Shown here: positions 1 through 6,584 of the stretch, piece after piece
How positions within the stretch are numbered: the stretch's first letter is position 1
Layout of the letters: each line of letters opens with the position of its first letter
Translations under genes and position numbers: made by a program
Notes under the pieces: model-generated
Seen by the model: the letters and a program-made list of their open reading frames with translations, nothing else
The model's database searches: none
What the model was told of the DNA's origin: nothing
IMG/VR virus record: IMGVR_UViG_3300021961_000421
Span: 1 to 29,986 of that record
Source: a virus
Strand: one strand, 5' to 3'
Length of the DNA stretch: 29,986 nt

Positions 1-17
1 ACTGCTTTTTTAGTCAT
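1..17 (-). CDS. 5' end of a protein-coding gene (partial)
   Basis: Only the first codons are in the window: an ATG at 17..15 reading M-T-K-K-A and running off the left edge. The start is supported by a strong Shine-Dalgarno sequence (GGAGAAAG) ending a few bases upstream. The same GGAGAAAGT-ATG arrangement precedes the zinc-ribbon gene that starts at 6020. Nothing can be said about the product. It is the next gene in the leftward direction after the non-coding stretch at 18-295. Confidence 0.6.
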
Positions 18-295
18 ATACTTTCTCCTTTTTTATTTATAATAAATTTTATTTAAAGAAGAAGATACAAGAATCTTTATTTAAGGGATGGCGGCATGCC
101 TAACCAAGTAGTACTTGACTAGTGATTTTTGCAAAGATATACACGGATTTATTTGTTAAATTAAATGCCGCCAATTTAAAAATATCATACCAGCTGTGCA
201 AATTAAACAATTTTCTTTAGTGATCAATATAAATATAAATGCCACATGCCGATATATACGGAAGATGATTTACAATTTATCAATGGAGAAAAATA
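18..295. promoter_or_regulatory. Non-coding divergent intergenic region with a GC-rich inverted repeat
   Basis: No ORF with a credible ribosome site lies between the leftward gene starting at 17 and the rightward gene starting at 296, so promoters for both probably lie here. GGCGGCAT at 90-97 is repeated inverted as ATGCCGCC at 165-172; the pair stands out in very AT-rich DNA. Inside it, CAAGT (105-109) and ACTTG (113-117) can form a small hairpin with a three-base loop. GATATACACGG (136-146) recurs as GATATATACGG (251-261). A weak sigma70-like pair for the plus strand is TAAACA (204-209), 18 bases, TATAAA (228-233). The function (operator, structured RNA or packaging-related site) is unknown. 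Confidence 0.4.
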
Positions 296-472
296 ATGTT
301 TAACTTAACTAAAAAATCAATGAACCACTTCTTAAACTTCTTTAACAAAGAAGATAAAGACAAAGAAGTAAAAGAATACTGCCAAGCTGAATATAAAAAA
401 GATTGGTATGCCGCTTATATGACTTTTAAAGAAGAAGGTAAGTTTCCTAACTTTATCAGAAGAACACTATAA
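296..472 (+). CDS. Small hypothetical protein, 58 aa, plus strand
   Basis: ATG at 296 follows a GGAG ribosome site (285-288) with 7 bases of spacing, and the frame stays open for 58 codons to TAA at 470-472. The protein is rich in Lys, Phe and Asn and soluble-looking. Its C-terminal half has clustered aromatics (DWYAAYMTFKEEG) and ends in FPNFIRRTL; the N-terminal half is amphipathic. I recognise no domain. It is one of only two credible plus-strand genes in the window and converges on the minus-strand gene at 467-670, with the two 3' ends overlapping by six bases. Its own upstream region suggests expression separate from the leftward operon. Coding status is fairly secure from the ribosome site and composition; function unknown. 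Confidence 0.7.
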   Translation: MFNLTKKSMNHFLNFFNKEDKDKEVKEYCQAEYKKDWYAAYMTFKEEGKFPNFIRRTL

Positions 473-670
473 TAAATCTTCTATCCGTCCAGCTTGAACA
501 CAAGTAAACTTTAATGTTACTGATTCAAGGTCCCTTATCTTTTGAGTTACTGCTTGATAGTATTCATTACAGCTCTGGTACGTTTCATGTATTACTTCGG
601 ATCCCATTCTAACACACTGCTGATCAACTCCTAGACCAAGACATACCCAACCTACGAGAAACCACTTCAT
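467..670 (-). CDS. Small Cys-containing protein with N-terminal hydrophobic segment, 67 aa
   Basis: Residues 1-14 (MKWFLVGWVCLGLG) form a short hydrophobic stretch after a single Lys, like a signal peptide or membrane anchor, though short for a standard one. Residues 15-67 are polar with Cys at 19, 34 and 57, which could form a disulfide if the protein is exported to the periplasm. The start overlaps the stop of the upstream gene as TAATG, so translation is probably coupled. Small signal-peptide proteins like this are common in marine phages, but I cannot name a family with a known role. It is the last gene of the leftward replication module. Confidence 0.6.
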   Translation of the reverse strand: MKWFLVGWVCLGLGVDQQCVRMGSEVIHETYQSCNEYYQAVTQKIRDLESVTLKFTCVQAGRIEDLL

Positions 671-951
671 TAGTGTAGTGTAATATGATTTCCTACGTCA
701 AAGACAGGAAGTGTGTCTATATCTACTTGTCGCATATAAAAGTTAGCATGCTTTCCACTATCGTCAAGTAAGAATGTGACGTATTTAACATCTTCTCGAT
801 TCTTAACATCTCGAACTTCTTTCACAGGGAAATTCATATCATTATCTAAATCTTTAAAACAATCTTCATTATAGCCATGATCGTGATGTTGAAGTGACCA
901 CTGATTAATTAACTGTAATAAAGTTTTATGCGCAAAACGTATTTTCATCAT
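670..951 (-). CDS. Hypothetical protein, 93 aa
   Basis: Starts at the first of two adjacent ATG codons (MMKIRF) preceded by a GAAAGGAA ribosome site. The protein is acidic and His-rich (HHDHG near residue 23, further His at 4, 69 and 93). No domain is recognised. The 55 bases upstream contain a sigma70-like promoter, so this gene and the 67-aa gene after it may form their own transcription unit as well as receiving read-through from the larger operon. The stop overlaps the next start (TAATG). Confidence 0.6.
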   Translation of the reverse strand: MMKIRFAHKTLLQLINQWSLQHHDHGYNEDCFKDLDNDMNFPVKEVRDVKNREDVKYVTFLLDDSGKHANFYMRQVDIDTLPVFDVGNHITLH

Positions 952-975
952 TTGTTATTCCTTTCGTAATTCTAA

Positions 976-1003
976 ATTATAATTCTTAAATAAACAGTAT
1001 AAA
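976..1003 (-). promoter_or_regulatory. Candidate sigma70-like promoter
   Basis: On the minus strand TTTATA (1003-998) is followed after 16 bases by a perfect TATAAT (981-976). It lies in the only non-coding gap between the 75-aa and 93-aa genes, about 25 bases before the ATG at 951, leaving a short leader that holds the ribosome site. The AT-rich background makes chance matches likely, so this is tentative. Confidence 0.4.
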
Positions 1004-1006
1004 CCG

Positions 1007-1234
1007 TTAGTGTATCGTCAATGAAGTTTGATGACCGATGACCATGAGATTAGAAACATCGGGTTTGACTAATATATTCTTTACGACATTGTCCCCTAAT
1101 TTTTCTTCTATTCTCTTGACAATTTGCCCTATATTTGTGTATTCAAGATCGTCATATTCTTGAAACTCAATGGATTGTATCTCGCCATCTTTATCCCAAT
1201 ACAATTTTACAATATAAGGAAATACACCTGTCAT
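1007..1234 (-). CDS. Hypothetical protein, 75 aa
   Basis: Small acidic protein starting MTGVFPYIV. A predicted strand-rich N-terminus (residues 4-25) is followed by a helix (36-48) and a second strand-rich part (50-75). No domain is recognised. The ATG lies inside the stop codon region of the upstream gene (ATGA overlap, 1231-1234), implying coupled translation. The opposite strand here also has open frames, but they lack ribosome sites and look like shadows. Confidence 0.55.
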   Translation of the reverse strand: MTGVFPYIVKLYWDKDGEIQSIEFQEYDDLEYTNIGQIVKRIEEKLGDNVVKNILVKPDVSNLMVIGHQTSLTIH

Positions 1235-1515
1235 TTATTCGGAGCCTTTTTCAATACCTTTATTTCGAGTTGCCAACTTCTAGGAATGACAGTAATACGA
1301 CTGCCAAACTCTCCTGTCTCATCGCCCACCAAAATAATTTTTTCATCATCTTCCTTAAACAGATATCCTACACTATTACATTTAGCGAGTACCGCCTTTT
1401 TTTCAATCTCTTCCCACTCATGCCACCCGGTTGACAATGCATCGAAAGCATCGAGCCAGGTGACATGAACGATATCGCACGTGTTCGCTAAATTGTAATT
1501 TTTAAATTTATCCAT
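1231..1515 (-). CDS. Conserved phage small protein of the 'CNSVGYL' type, 94 aa
   Basis: The pattern W..A.......GWHEWEE......L.KCNSVGYLFKEDD..I.LVGDETG......TVIPRSW is shared with small proteins found in many tailed phages, in which a Cys-x-Ser-Val-Gly strand is followed by an acidic turn and an IPR-W ending. No biochemical role is established for them that I know of. It overlaps the DUF2786 gene upstream by 8 bases and the next gene by 4 bases, so it belongs to the same translational chain. AGGA lies directly before the ATG. Family recognition is from memory of the pattern. Confidence 0.6.
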   Translation of the reverse strand: MDKFKNYNLANTCDIVHVTWLDAFDALSTGWHEWEEIEKKAVLAKCNSVGYLFKEDDEKIILVGDETGEFGSRITVIPRSWQLEIKVLKKAPNK

Positions 1516-2272
1516 TTCCTAACATATATCGACTAGCTGACTTACCAGATAGTTGCGTGTTTAACGATACTCCTTCACCTGCCATACGACCTCGTTGATA
1601 AGCTGCACCATTCGTGACGTTACGTTTTGTAGTAGAACTACGAAGATGAATGCCTTGGTTTTTTAGATGATCGTTACATAAAGCTAACTCTGATTTATAA
1701 AGAGCAGGAAGATTATGTTTCGTTCCTTCGATTTGATAATCACCCGGATCTTGTCTCTCTATCTCTCGGTATTTCTCATTCACTCTAGCTGATACTTTAG
1801 AAGCGCAACCTAATTCAAAGTTTCTTCGAATACCATTTAACATACGTTTATCGCCTGCAATCGGAGCGACATGTTCCTCTCCTAGTTTCTTAATCGTGTT
1901 AATAAGATAAGAAGTCATGGACTTTGCGACCGCTATATTATGAGGTCGACCAACGTAGTTATGTTCCGTAGCTTTCTTGTAGTTCTCATCTAACACTCCT
2001 GTACTATAATAATATTTACAAAAGTAAAGACGAGCAGTAGCAGTTCGTAAACTAATCTGCCATGTTTCTCTTACCTGTTCCGTAAAAGCTTCATCAGTAA
2101 TATCTTCCTGTTTTAAAGTTCCCTCTACATCTTCCATAGAGAGATTGTATTCAGCTAGATACTCCTGTGCTTTTTCCATAGCAAGCTGTGCTTCAGCTTC
2201 TGATGCACCAGAATCATTAGCCATCGCAAGTAGTTTTGCGATCTTCTTTTTAATAGAATCTTTATCCGACAT
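1508..2272 (-). CDS. DUF2786 domain protein, 254 aa
   Basis: Residues 1-45 match the DUF2786 pattern: KKKIAKLLAMANDSG, then ASEAEAQLAMEKAQEYL, then AEYNLS. This helical domain is frequent in phage replication regions and its function is unknown. The remainder (about 55-254) looks like the C-terminal domain that usually accompanies it (DUF7168-like): a helical region with ARLYFCKYYY (83-92), YVGRPHN (106-112) and many basic residues near the C-terminus, which suggests nucleic-acid contact. The start has a good GAAAGGAG ribosome site and a candidate promoter just upstream, so it may head its own transcript covering the five leftmost minus-strand genes. Confidence 0.8.
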   Translation of the reverse strand: MSDKDSIKKKIAKLLAMANDSGASEAEAQLAMEKAQEYLAEYNLSMEDVEGTLKQEDITDEAFTEQVRETWQISLRTATARLYFCKYYYSTGVLDENYKKATEHNYVGRPHNIAVAKSMTSYLINTIKKLGEEHVAPIAGDKRMLNGIRRNFELGCASKVSARVNEKYREIERQDPGDYQIEGTKHNLPALYKSELALCNDHLKNQGIHLRSSTTKRNVTNGAAYQRGRMAGEGVSLNTQLSGKSASRYMLGNG

Positions 2273-2300
2273 TTGATTCTCCTTTCTTTATTTTAAATAT

Positions 2301-2329
2301 ATTATATACGATTAAAAGATTTTTGTCGC
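2301..2329 (-). promoter_or_regulatory. Candidate sigma70-like promoter upstream of the DUF2786 gene
   Basis: On the minus strand GCGACA (2329-2324, four of six -35 matches) is separated by 17 bases from a perfect TATAAT (2306-2301). Initiation near 2294 would give a leader of about 20 bases containing the GAAAGGAG ribosome site. It lies in the 129-base gap at 2273-2401, the longest gap of the left module apart from 18-295. Confidence 0.5.
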
Positions 2330-2331
2330 AA

Positions 2332-2373
2332 TTAATTGAATTTTAAGTACAATAATCTTTCTTTCTTGTTCAT
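2332..2373 (-). CDS. Micro-ORF of 13 codons behind a perfect Shine-Dalgarno
   Basis: AGGAGG followed by five bases and ATG at 2373 gives the strongest Shine-Dalgarno match I saw in the window, yet the frame ends after 13 codons (MNKKERLLYLKFN). It lies between the nuclease stop (2402) and the candidate promoter for the DUF2786 gene. It could be a genuine micro-protein, the remnant of a lost gene, or a ribosome-binding element acting on read-through transcripts. Only the sequence supports it. Confidence 0.35.
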   Translation of the reverse strand: MNKKERLLYLKFN

Positions 2374-2401
2374 TAAGTCCTCCTAGACATATAGCAGAAA
2401 G

Positions 2402-2803
2402 CTAGGCCTTCTCTTCGGAGAGGGCCTTTTTTATTGAATCCCAATCGGAAGCTATGGATAATTCTTTTAAATCGGTATAAATTACGCCAGAAATCAGCTT
2501 TTCAGCCATTTCTGGCCGGTATAAATAGATTTCCTTACTAACTTTAGCTAAGATATATACACGCCCTTTAAAACGAGAAAAAGAGCGATGCCAAGCGACC
2601 TGCTCAATGGATACTTTTAGTCTTACTTTCGATGTTTCCTTAACTGGCTTATCGGCGTATTTACCCTCTATCCAACCAGAAATACCATTAGGTGCGCAGT
2701 AAAAGAGATCAGGAATTCCACGCTCAACTGCCGTTTCAATCCTTTGTAAAAAGAAGTCATTAAGGTATTTCTTTGTAAGATTCCACAGATTCGCTTCACT
2801 CAA
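2402..2803 (-). CDS. PD-(D/E)XK endonuclease (VRR-NUC-like), 133 aa
   Basis: Likely a DNA nuclease acting on branched replication or recombination intermediates. The active site is visible: a helix with RIE (residues 21-23), then GIPD (29-32) and, after a strand, EGK (46-48), the typical E...PD...ExK layout of VRR-NUC-like and Holliday-junction-resolvase-like phage nucleases. The following Q..WH and GRVYILAKV fit the family core. The start is TTG, since the frame contains no earlier ATG, and it overlaps the end of the polymerase gene by 8 bases, so it is probably translated by coupling. It may do the job that endonuclease I does in T7-like phages, but it is not recognisably that family. Confidence 0.8.
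   Translation of the reverse strand: MSEANLWNLTKKYLNDFFLQRIETAVERGIPDLFYCAPNGISGWIEGKYADKPVKETSKVRLKVSIEQVAWHRSFSRFKGRVYILAKVSKEIYLYRPEMAEKLISGVIYTDLKELSIASDWDSIKKALSEEKA
2404..2432 (+). terminator. Rho-independent terminator, plus-strand direction, UUCG loop
   Basis: GGCCTTCTC (2405-2413) pairs with GAGAGGGCC (2418-2426) through nine pairs (one G-U) around a C(UUCG)G tetraloop, followed by six T (2427-2432). The U-tract is only on the plus strand, so it would stop rightward transcription. No U-tract follows on the minus strand. No plus-strand gene is known upstream; the hairpin overlaps the last codons of the minus-strand nuclease gene. Confidence 0.8.
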
Positions 2804-4658
2804 TGTTACCCCAATCTTTCCCTGATTCTACGTCAACCTGGAGAGGTAGATCCAGGTCAACGCAGTTCTTCATTTCATGCACGATTTCTTTTAACTGCTC
2901 TAACCCCTTACTGTCTTGCGGTATCGAGAAATCGAGTTCATCATGAACTGTTAATAAAGGCGTCAATAGTCCTGCTTCATAGACTTTTAGCATTGCAGCT
3001 TTCGTTACGTCAGCCGCACTGCCTTGTATTAATGAGTTTAATGCTTTATGAGTATAAGCACGTCTAAGTGGTTTTCCTTTATAAATTTCTCTTGCTCGTT
3101 CTAATGGATGACCCATGCTTCCAAAATCAGTAGCATCTTCCCATAGATCGAAGTGTCGTTTACGACCGAGTAAAGTTTTTATATACCCATTCTTTGATGC
3201 GTAGTTTAACATTCTATCGTAAAGACCTCTTACGAAAGGAACACGTGTATGATACTTTCTAAAAAGTTGTTCCGCCTCTTCCGTTTCTAATCCTAACTGA
3301 CTTGCTAATTTTCTTTTACCCATACCATAGAATAATCCTAAGTTAATTGTTTTCGCTTGCTTTCTTTTTATTCCTGCCATCGATGCGACCATCGTATGAA
3401 AGTCAGTTTTCTCATCAGTCTTATAAGCTGATAACGCCGTCATACTTTCTGGTAATTTTAATCTTGATGCAAAATGAACTAATAGTCTAGGCTCTTGTTG
3501 TGCGTAGTCAATACAATACCATTTCTCATTTTCTTCAGGCAAGAAAAGGCCTCGTATTAATTTAGATAGTTCTTCATCACGAGCAGGTACTTGCTGTAGG
3601 TTCGGGTTACTTGAACTAAATCTTCCTGTCACTGCTCCTCTCGCATTAAACTGACAGTGCACTCTTCCTTTTACATGTTTCTCTAAAATCATGCCATGGA
3701 TAAATGTCGTGCGTAGCTTATTTAATTTCCTGACTTTTAAAACTAAACTTGATAATTCATCTTCAGCTTGATCAAGAAAGACTTGAGTAAAACTAGGTTT
3801 TCCTGTAGGAGTACGACCAAAAGGAATACTACAATTAGTATATGCTCTTCCTAAACTTTCATTCGCCCACACGTTACAATCTATTCCTGATTTTTTATTT
3901 AAAATATCCTGTGCTTCATGTTCTTGTGCCTGTAATCTTTTTGATACTATTTCAGCATTATCAAGATCAACGTTAACACCTTGTATTCTCATATCTAAAA
4001 GCATAGGAGTAAGATCAGTTTCTAGTTTTACAATATTTTCTAATTCTTGTTCTTTAATTAACTGCCATTGTTTTTTAATTATTTTTACAGGAAGTATCGC
4101 ATCCTGTTCCGCATACGGTCCTACATAACTACTATGAAGGCGCCATATATTTCCTTTTACATCTTTCTTTCCGAAGTGTGCTCTTACAGCATCCGTTAAT
4201 AAAGTTTCATCTTTACCATCACCGACATACTTCTTTCCTAATGCTTCTAAAGAATAATCTTTTTGATTCTCATCTATAAGATGTTCTAATAATTGAACGT
4301 CATAACACTTACCATTAACTTTAATTCCTAAGTTGTGGAGCCATTCTAAATCATATAAAGCATTCGCAAATACTTTAGGAGTATCAGTTGCAAGTAATTC
4401 TTTTAAATAATTAATAATTAAAGGTTTAGGAAGATTACCACCATCTTGATGTGCGATAGGAAAATAATAACCTTTACCATCATCTCCTGCTATACTGATT
4501 CCTGCAACATGACCATCTTTTCTGATGCTTCCAGGTCCATACTTCTTTAAGCCAGGATCAAATGTTTCTAAATCAACTCCTATTATTTTAGAGAAAGAAA
4601 GATCAGGAAGTAATGTAGGTGGAGTCCAATTGCTAGTGGGTTTGAAAAGATCCGTCAA
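2796..4658 (-). CDS. DNA polymerase, family A, with 3'-5' exonuclease
   Basis: The replicative polymerase. Exonuclease motifs are D29-L-E31 (ExoI), N99 to D103 (ExoII) and Y182..D186 (ExoIII). Polymerase motif A is D384-Y-A-Q-Q-E-P-R, motif B is K436-T-I-N-L-G-L-F-Y444-G, and motif C is H572-D-E574. At 620 aa it has the T7-type layout (exonuclease plus polymerase) without a 5' nuclease domain. The residue matching E. coli Pol I Phe762 is Leu440. The start is TTG at 4658: a TAA lies two codons upstream, and an AAGGA sits directly against the start, too close to act normally. Translation is therefore probably coupled to the dCMP deaminase gene, which it overlaps by 26 bases. Confidence 0.95.
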   Translation of the reverse strand: MTDLFKPTSNWTPPTLLPDLSFSKIIGVDLETFDPGLKKYGPGSIRKDGHVAGISIAGDDGKGYYFPIAHQDGGNLPKPLIINYLKELLATDTPKVFANALYDLEWLHNLGIKVNGKCYDVQLLEHLIDENQKDYSLEALGKKYVGDGKDETLLTDAVRAHFGKKDVKGNIWRLHSSYVGPYAEQDAILPVKIIKKQWQLIKEQELENIVKLETDLTPMLLDMRIQGVNVDLDNAEIVSKRLQAQEHEAQDILNKKSGIDCNVWANESLGRAYTNCSIPFGRTPTGKPSFTQVFLDQAEDELSSLVLKVRKLNKLRTTFIHGMILEKHVKGRVHCQFNARGAVTGRFSSSNPNLQQVPARDEELSKLIRGLFLPEENEKWYCIDYAQQEPRLLVHFASRLKLPESMTALSAYKTDEKTDFHTMVASMAGIKRKQAKTINLGLFYGMGKRKLASQLGLETEEAEQLFRKYHTRVPFVRGLYDRMLNYASKNGYIKTLLGRKRHFDLWEDATDFGSMGHPLERAREIYKGKPLRRAYTHKALNSLIQGSAADVTKAAMLKVYEAGLLTPLLTVHDELDFSIPQDSKGLEQLKEIVHEMKNCVDLDLPLQVDVESGKDWGNIE

Positions 4659-5094
4659 TCCTTACCCACTTTCTATCATGTCGTTCCCATAACAACCTTG
4701 CTTTTTGATCAACGTAATCTTCTTCAAAAATAATTGTCTGACAACTCGTATTTAATAATAACTTAGTACATGTCATGCAAGGAGATACTGTAACGTAACA
4801 CGTATCGATTTCAAACACATTTCTACACTGAAGGAGTGCGTTCTGCTCTGCATGAACAGCTTCACATAAATCTAAATCAGTTCCTGATGGTGAGTTAGCG
4901 CCGATACAGGGTATATCGAGACAATGAGGTTGACCTGATGCCACACCATTATATCCCGTAGCAAGAACATGTTTTCTTTTATTAATTAAAACAGCACCAA
5001 CTTTTCTTCTAAGACACGTACTTCTCTCTGACACGAGAAGTGCCATATCCATAAAGTATTCATCTTTAGAAGGTCTATGCGGTAAAAAACTCAC
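4633..5094 (-). CDS. Deoxycytidylate (dCMP) deaminase
   Basis: Converts dCMP to dUMP. Zinc ligands and the catalytic Glu are plain: H81-A-E83 (HAEQNA) and C106-M-T-C109. The first half has KVGAVLI (31-37) and TGYNG (46-50), which bind nucleotide. The insert with Cys58 and Cys63 between them resembles T4 dCMP deaminase-type enzymes, which hold a second zinc. At 153 aa the length is usual. It starts with GTG at 5094, 20 bases inside the end of the thymidylate-synthase-family gene. dUMP would feed thymidylate synthesis; in phages with modified cytosine the same enzyme also diverts dCMP. Weak ribosome site, so probably coupled. Confidence 0.93.
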   Translation of the reverse strand: MSFLPHRPSKDEYFMDMALLVSERSTCLRRKVGAVLINKRKHVLATGYNGVASGQPHCLDIPCIGANSPSGTDLDLCEAVHAEQNALLQCRNVFEIDTCYVTVSPCMTCTKLLLNTSCQTIIFEEDYVDQKARLLWERHDRKWVRIDGSFQTH

Positions 5095-5854
5095 TTGGAT
5101 TATCTTTCCATATATTTAATTTTTCTTTTAAATCTTCAAAGCTGTTAAAGTTTTCAGGTTTAAAAGTTGGATAAGAATTACCTAAAGCGCATGAATCTAT
5201 AACTTTAAATGCGCCTTCGAAGTTCTCTTTATAAAGATGTCTACTACCAGCATTATTAGTAAGCATTCCTAATTTAAGATTTTTACCATGAATTTCTCTC
5301 ATTAGGAGACAGACAGATAAACCGACCATACTAAAATTAAAGTTATCGTAAGGCCAACCGAGCCATATATCATTACTTCTCATAGTAGCAATAACATATA
5401 AAGTATCTCTTCGAACTAAAAACTGTAAAGATAAAGTACAAGGAATATCTTTCGATACCGGTGGTTTTTCACGCCATATATTTATACAAGCTTGACGAGT
5501 ATCTATATCGTAATTTAAAGCTTTACAAACATAAGGTAATTGATCTACGATCTTAGGGCCGTAGGCTCCGAAATAAAATACTCCGTCATCACTAAATCTT
5601 TTAATAACATTAGAGTAAGGTTTAATAGTTGATACTCGATTATCACCTGATAATATCCAGTGCGCTTCAGCGAACATAAACTTATATCCTAAATCTCTTT
5701 CTGGTATCGTAACGATAGGCGAACCCATATCGCATCTAGTCGTGTGTCCTATAATTTCTTTCGTAAACATACCACGAGGGTCTGCTCCGAATCCTCTATC
5801 TTCTACTTCATCAAGTAGATTGCGATAGACTTCATTAGCATGATTCATTGGCAT
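5075..5854 (-). CDS. Thymidylate-synthase-family enzyme with dCMP-hydroxymethylase signature
   Basis: The fold is clearly the thymidylate synthase family: catalytic Cys139 in IPCTLSLQF, Arg120 (phosphate) and RS at 159-160. But the specificity residues follow T4 dCMP hydroxymethylase (gp42), not TS. Thr140 replaces the His after the catalytic Cys. The motif is MRSND (158-162). Asp170 (in GWPYD) stands where TS has Asn177, the residue that selects dUMP over dCMP. G203-S-R-H-L-Y208 matches gp42 GSLHVY rather than TS GDTHLY. Inferred reaction: hydroxymethylation (or methylation) of dCMP using methylene-tetrahydrofolate. A plain thymidylate synthase is the fallback. Start ATG at 5854 has an AAAGGA site; it overlaps the zinc-ribbon gene upstream by 20 bases. 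Confidence 0.85.
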   Translation of the reverse strand: MPMNHANEVYRNLLDEVEDRGFGADPRGMFTKEIIGHTTRCDMGSPIVTIPERDLGYKFMFAEAHWILSGDNRVSTIKPYSNVIKRFSDDGVFYFGAYGPKIVDQLPYVCKALNYDIDTRQACINIWREKPPVSKDIPCTLSLQFLVRRDTLYVIATMRSNDIWLGWPYDNFNFSMVGLSVCLLMREIHGKNLKLGMLTNNAGSRHLYKENFEGAFKVIDSCALGNSYPTFKPENFNSFEDLKEKLNIWKDNPSEFFTA

Positions 5855-6020
5855 TGCTTTTTTCCTTTCTATCTACTAATTCAATATCGTCTAGTTTACA
5901 ATTTTTACAGTAATAAGTTCCGTCCCTCCAATAGTCATCGTAAACAAGTCTTTTAGAGCGACAACATGGACAACGTCCATCATCTGATTCGTTGTCGTAG
6001 TCATTCATAGGATAGTCCAT
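5835..6020 (-). CDS. Zinc-ribbon micro-protein, 61 aa
   Basis: Two Cys knuckles, C17-P-C-C20 and C38-K-N-C41, flank a short beta-rich region (RLVYDDYWRDGTYYC), the form of a single zinc ribbon. The N-terminus (1-15) is strongly acidic and the C-terminus is polar. Such ribbons bind nucleic acid or partner proteins; nothing here tells which. The start at 6020 has one of the best ribosome sites of the region (GAAAGGAGAAAGT). An internal Met5 is a less likely start. It lies between the kinase and the TS-family gene. Confidence 0.75.
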   Translation of the reverse strand: MDYPMNDYDNESDDGRCPCCRSKRLVYDDYWRDGTYYCKNCKLDDIELVDRKEKSNANESC

Positions 6021-6032
6021 ACTTTCTCCTTT

Positions 6033-6584
6033 CTATGGTCTTAATCTATCTATTATTTTATCTAAAATATCTTTATCAGTAAACCGATCATATCGTATAA
6101 AGTCATCTTTATCTTTTAATGGTTGTATCTCTTTTAAGAAGTTACTAGGGCCATTATAAGTACCGTACCAATGATCGTAGTATCTTTTAACTACATTCGA
6201 TATATCATGATACTCTTCATGTCTTTCTTCTCTTCTAGTTTTATGTTCTTCAATCAACCTTTCATAATCTTCTGGTACTGCCCATATATAAAAAGCTTTA
6301 TATCTTTTAAGCCAATGATATATTATTTCAGGATAATAACTAGGACCAGGTGCTCTTTCATAAGAATAGATTTGCTCACTTGGCCAATGTCGATCAAGTA
6401 TAACTAAATAATCTTTTGATAATCGAATCGCTCTTCTTGCAGTAGCGCAGTGCCACTTTTCCATTTCTTTATGCACTCTAAGATGCATATAGCGAGTTTT
6501 AAATAACCAATGTTCTCTTATTTTATTTATTAATGTAGTCTTACCAGCACCATCTGGACCTTCTACAATTAATATTCCGTTCAT
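6033..6584 (-). CDS. P-loop deoxynucleoside monophosphate kinase-like protein
   Basis: Walker A GPDGAGKTT (9-17) and D64-R-H-W-x-S69, the equivalent of the DR(Y/H)..S motif of thymidylate kinases, put it in the TMK-like P-loop kinase group. At 183 aa it is slightly short. A basic stretch HKTRREERHEE (133-143) fits a lid region. The likely job is phosphorylating dTMP or another (possibly modified) dNMP, as T4 gp1 does for hydroxymethyl-dCMP. Related P-loop kinases in hypermodified phages phosphorylate bases in DNA instead, so that is an alternative. It starts by ATGA overlap with the glycosyltransferase-like gene. Confidence 0.78.
   Translation of the reverse strand: MNGILIVEGPDGAGKTTLINKIREHWLFKTRYMHLRVHKEMEKWHCATARRAIRLSKDYLVILDRHWPSEQIYSYERAPGPSYYPEIIYHWLKRYKAFYIWAVPEDYERLIEEHKTRREERHEEYHDISNVVKRYYDHWYGTYNGPSNFLKEIQPLKDKDDFIRYDRFTDKDILDKIIDRLRP

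Noticed and set aside
90-173. tRNA-like shape: seven-pair GC-rich stem GGCGGCA/TGCCGCC plus a following A, 83 bases apart
   Set aside because: No D-loop GG, no TTC-type T-loop and no convincing five-pair anticodon stem on either strand; kept only as an inverted repeat.
457-485. AGAAGA/TCTTCT hairpin spanning the converging gene ends as a bidirectional terminator
   Set aside because: Only six A-T-rich pairs with a 13-base loop and no U-tract.
1124-1468. Plus-strand open frames of 99 and 114 codons
   Set aside because: They lie opposite two overlapping minus-strand genes that have coupling overlaps and a conserved family pattern; no ribosome site, shadow composition.
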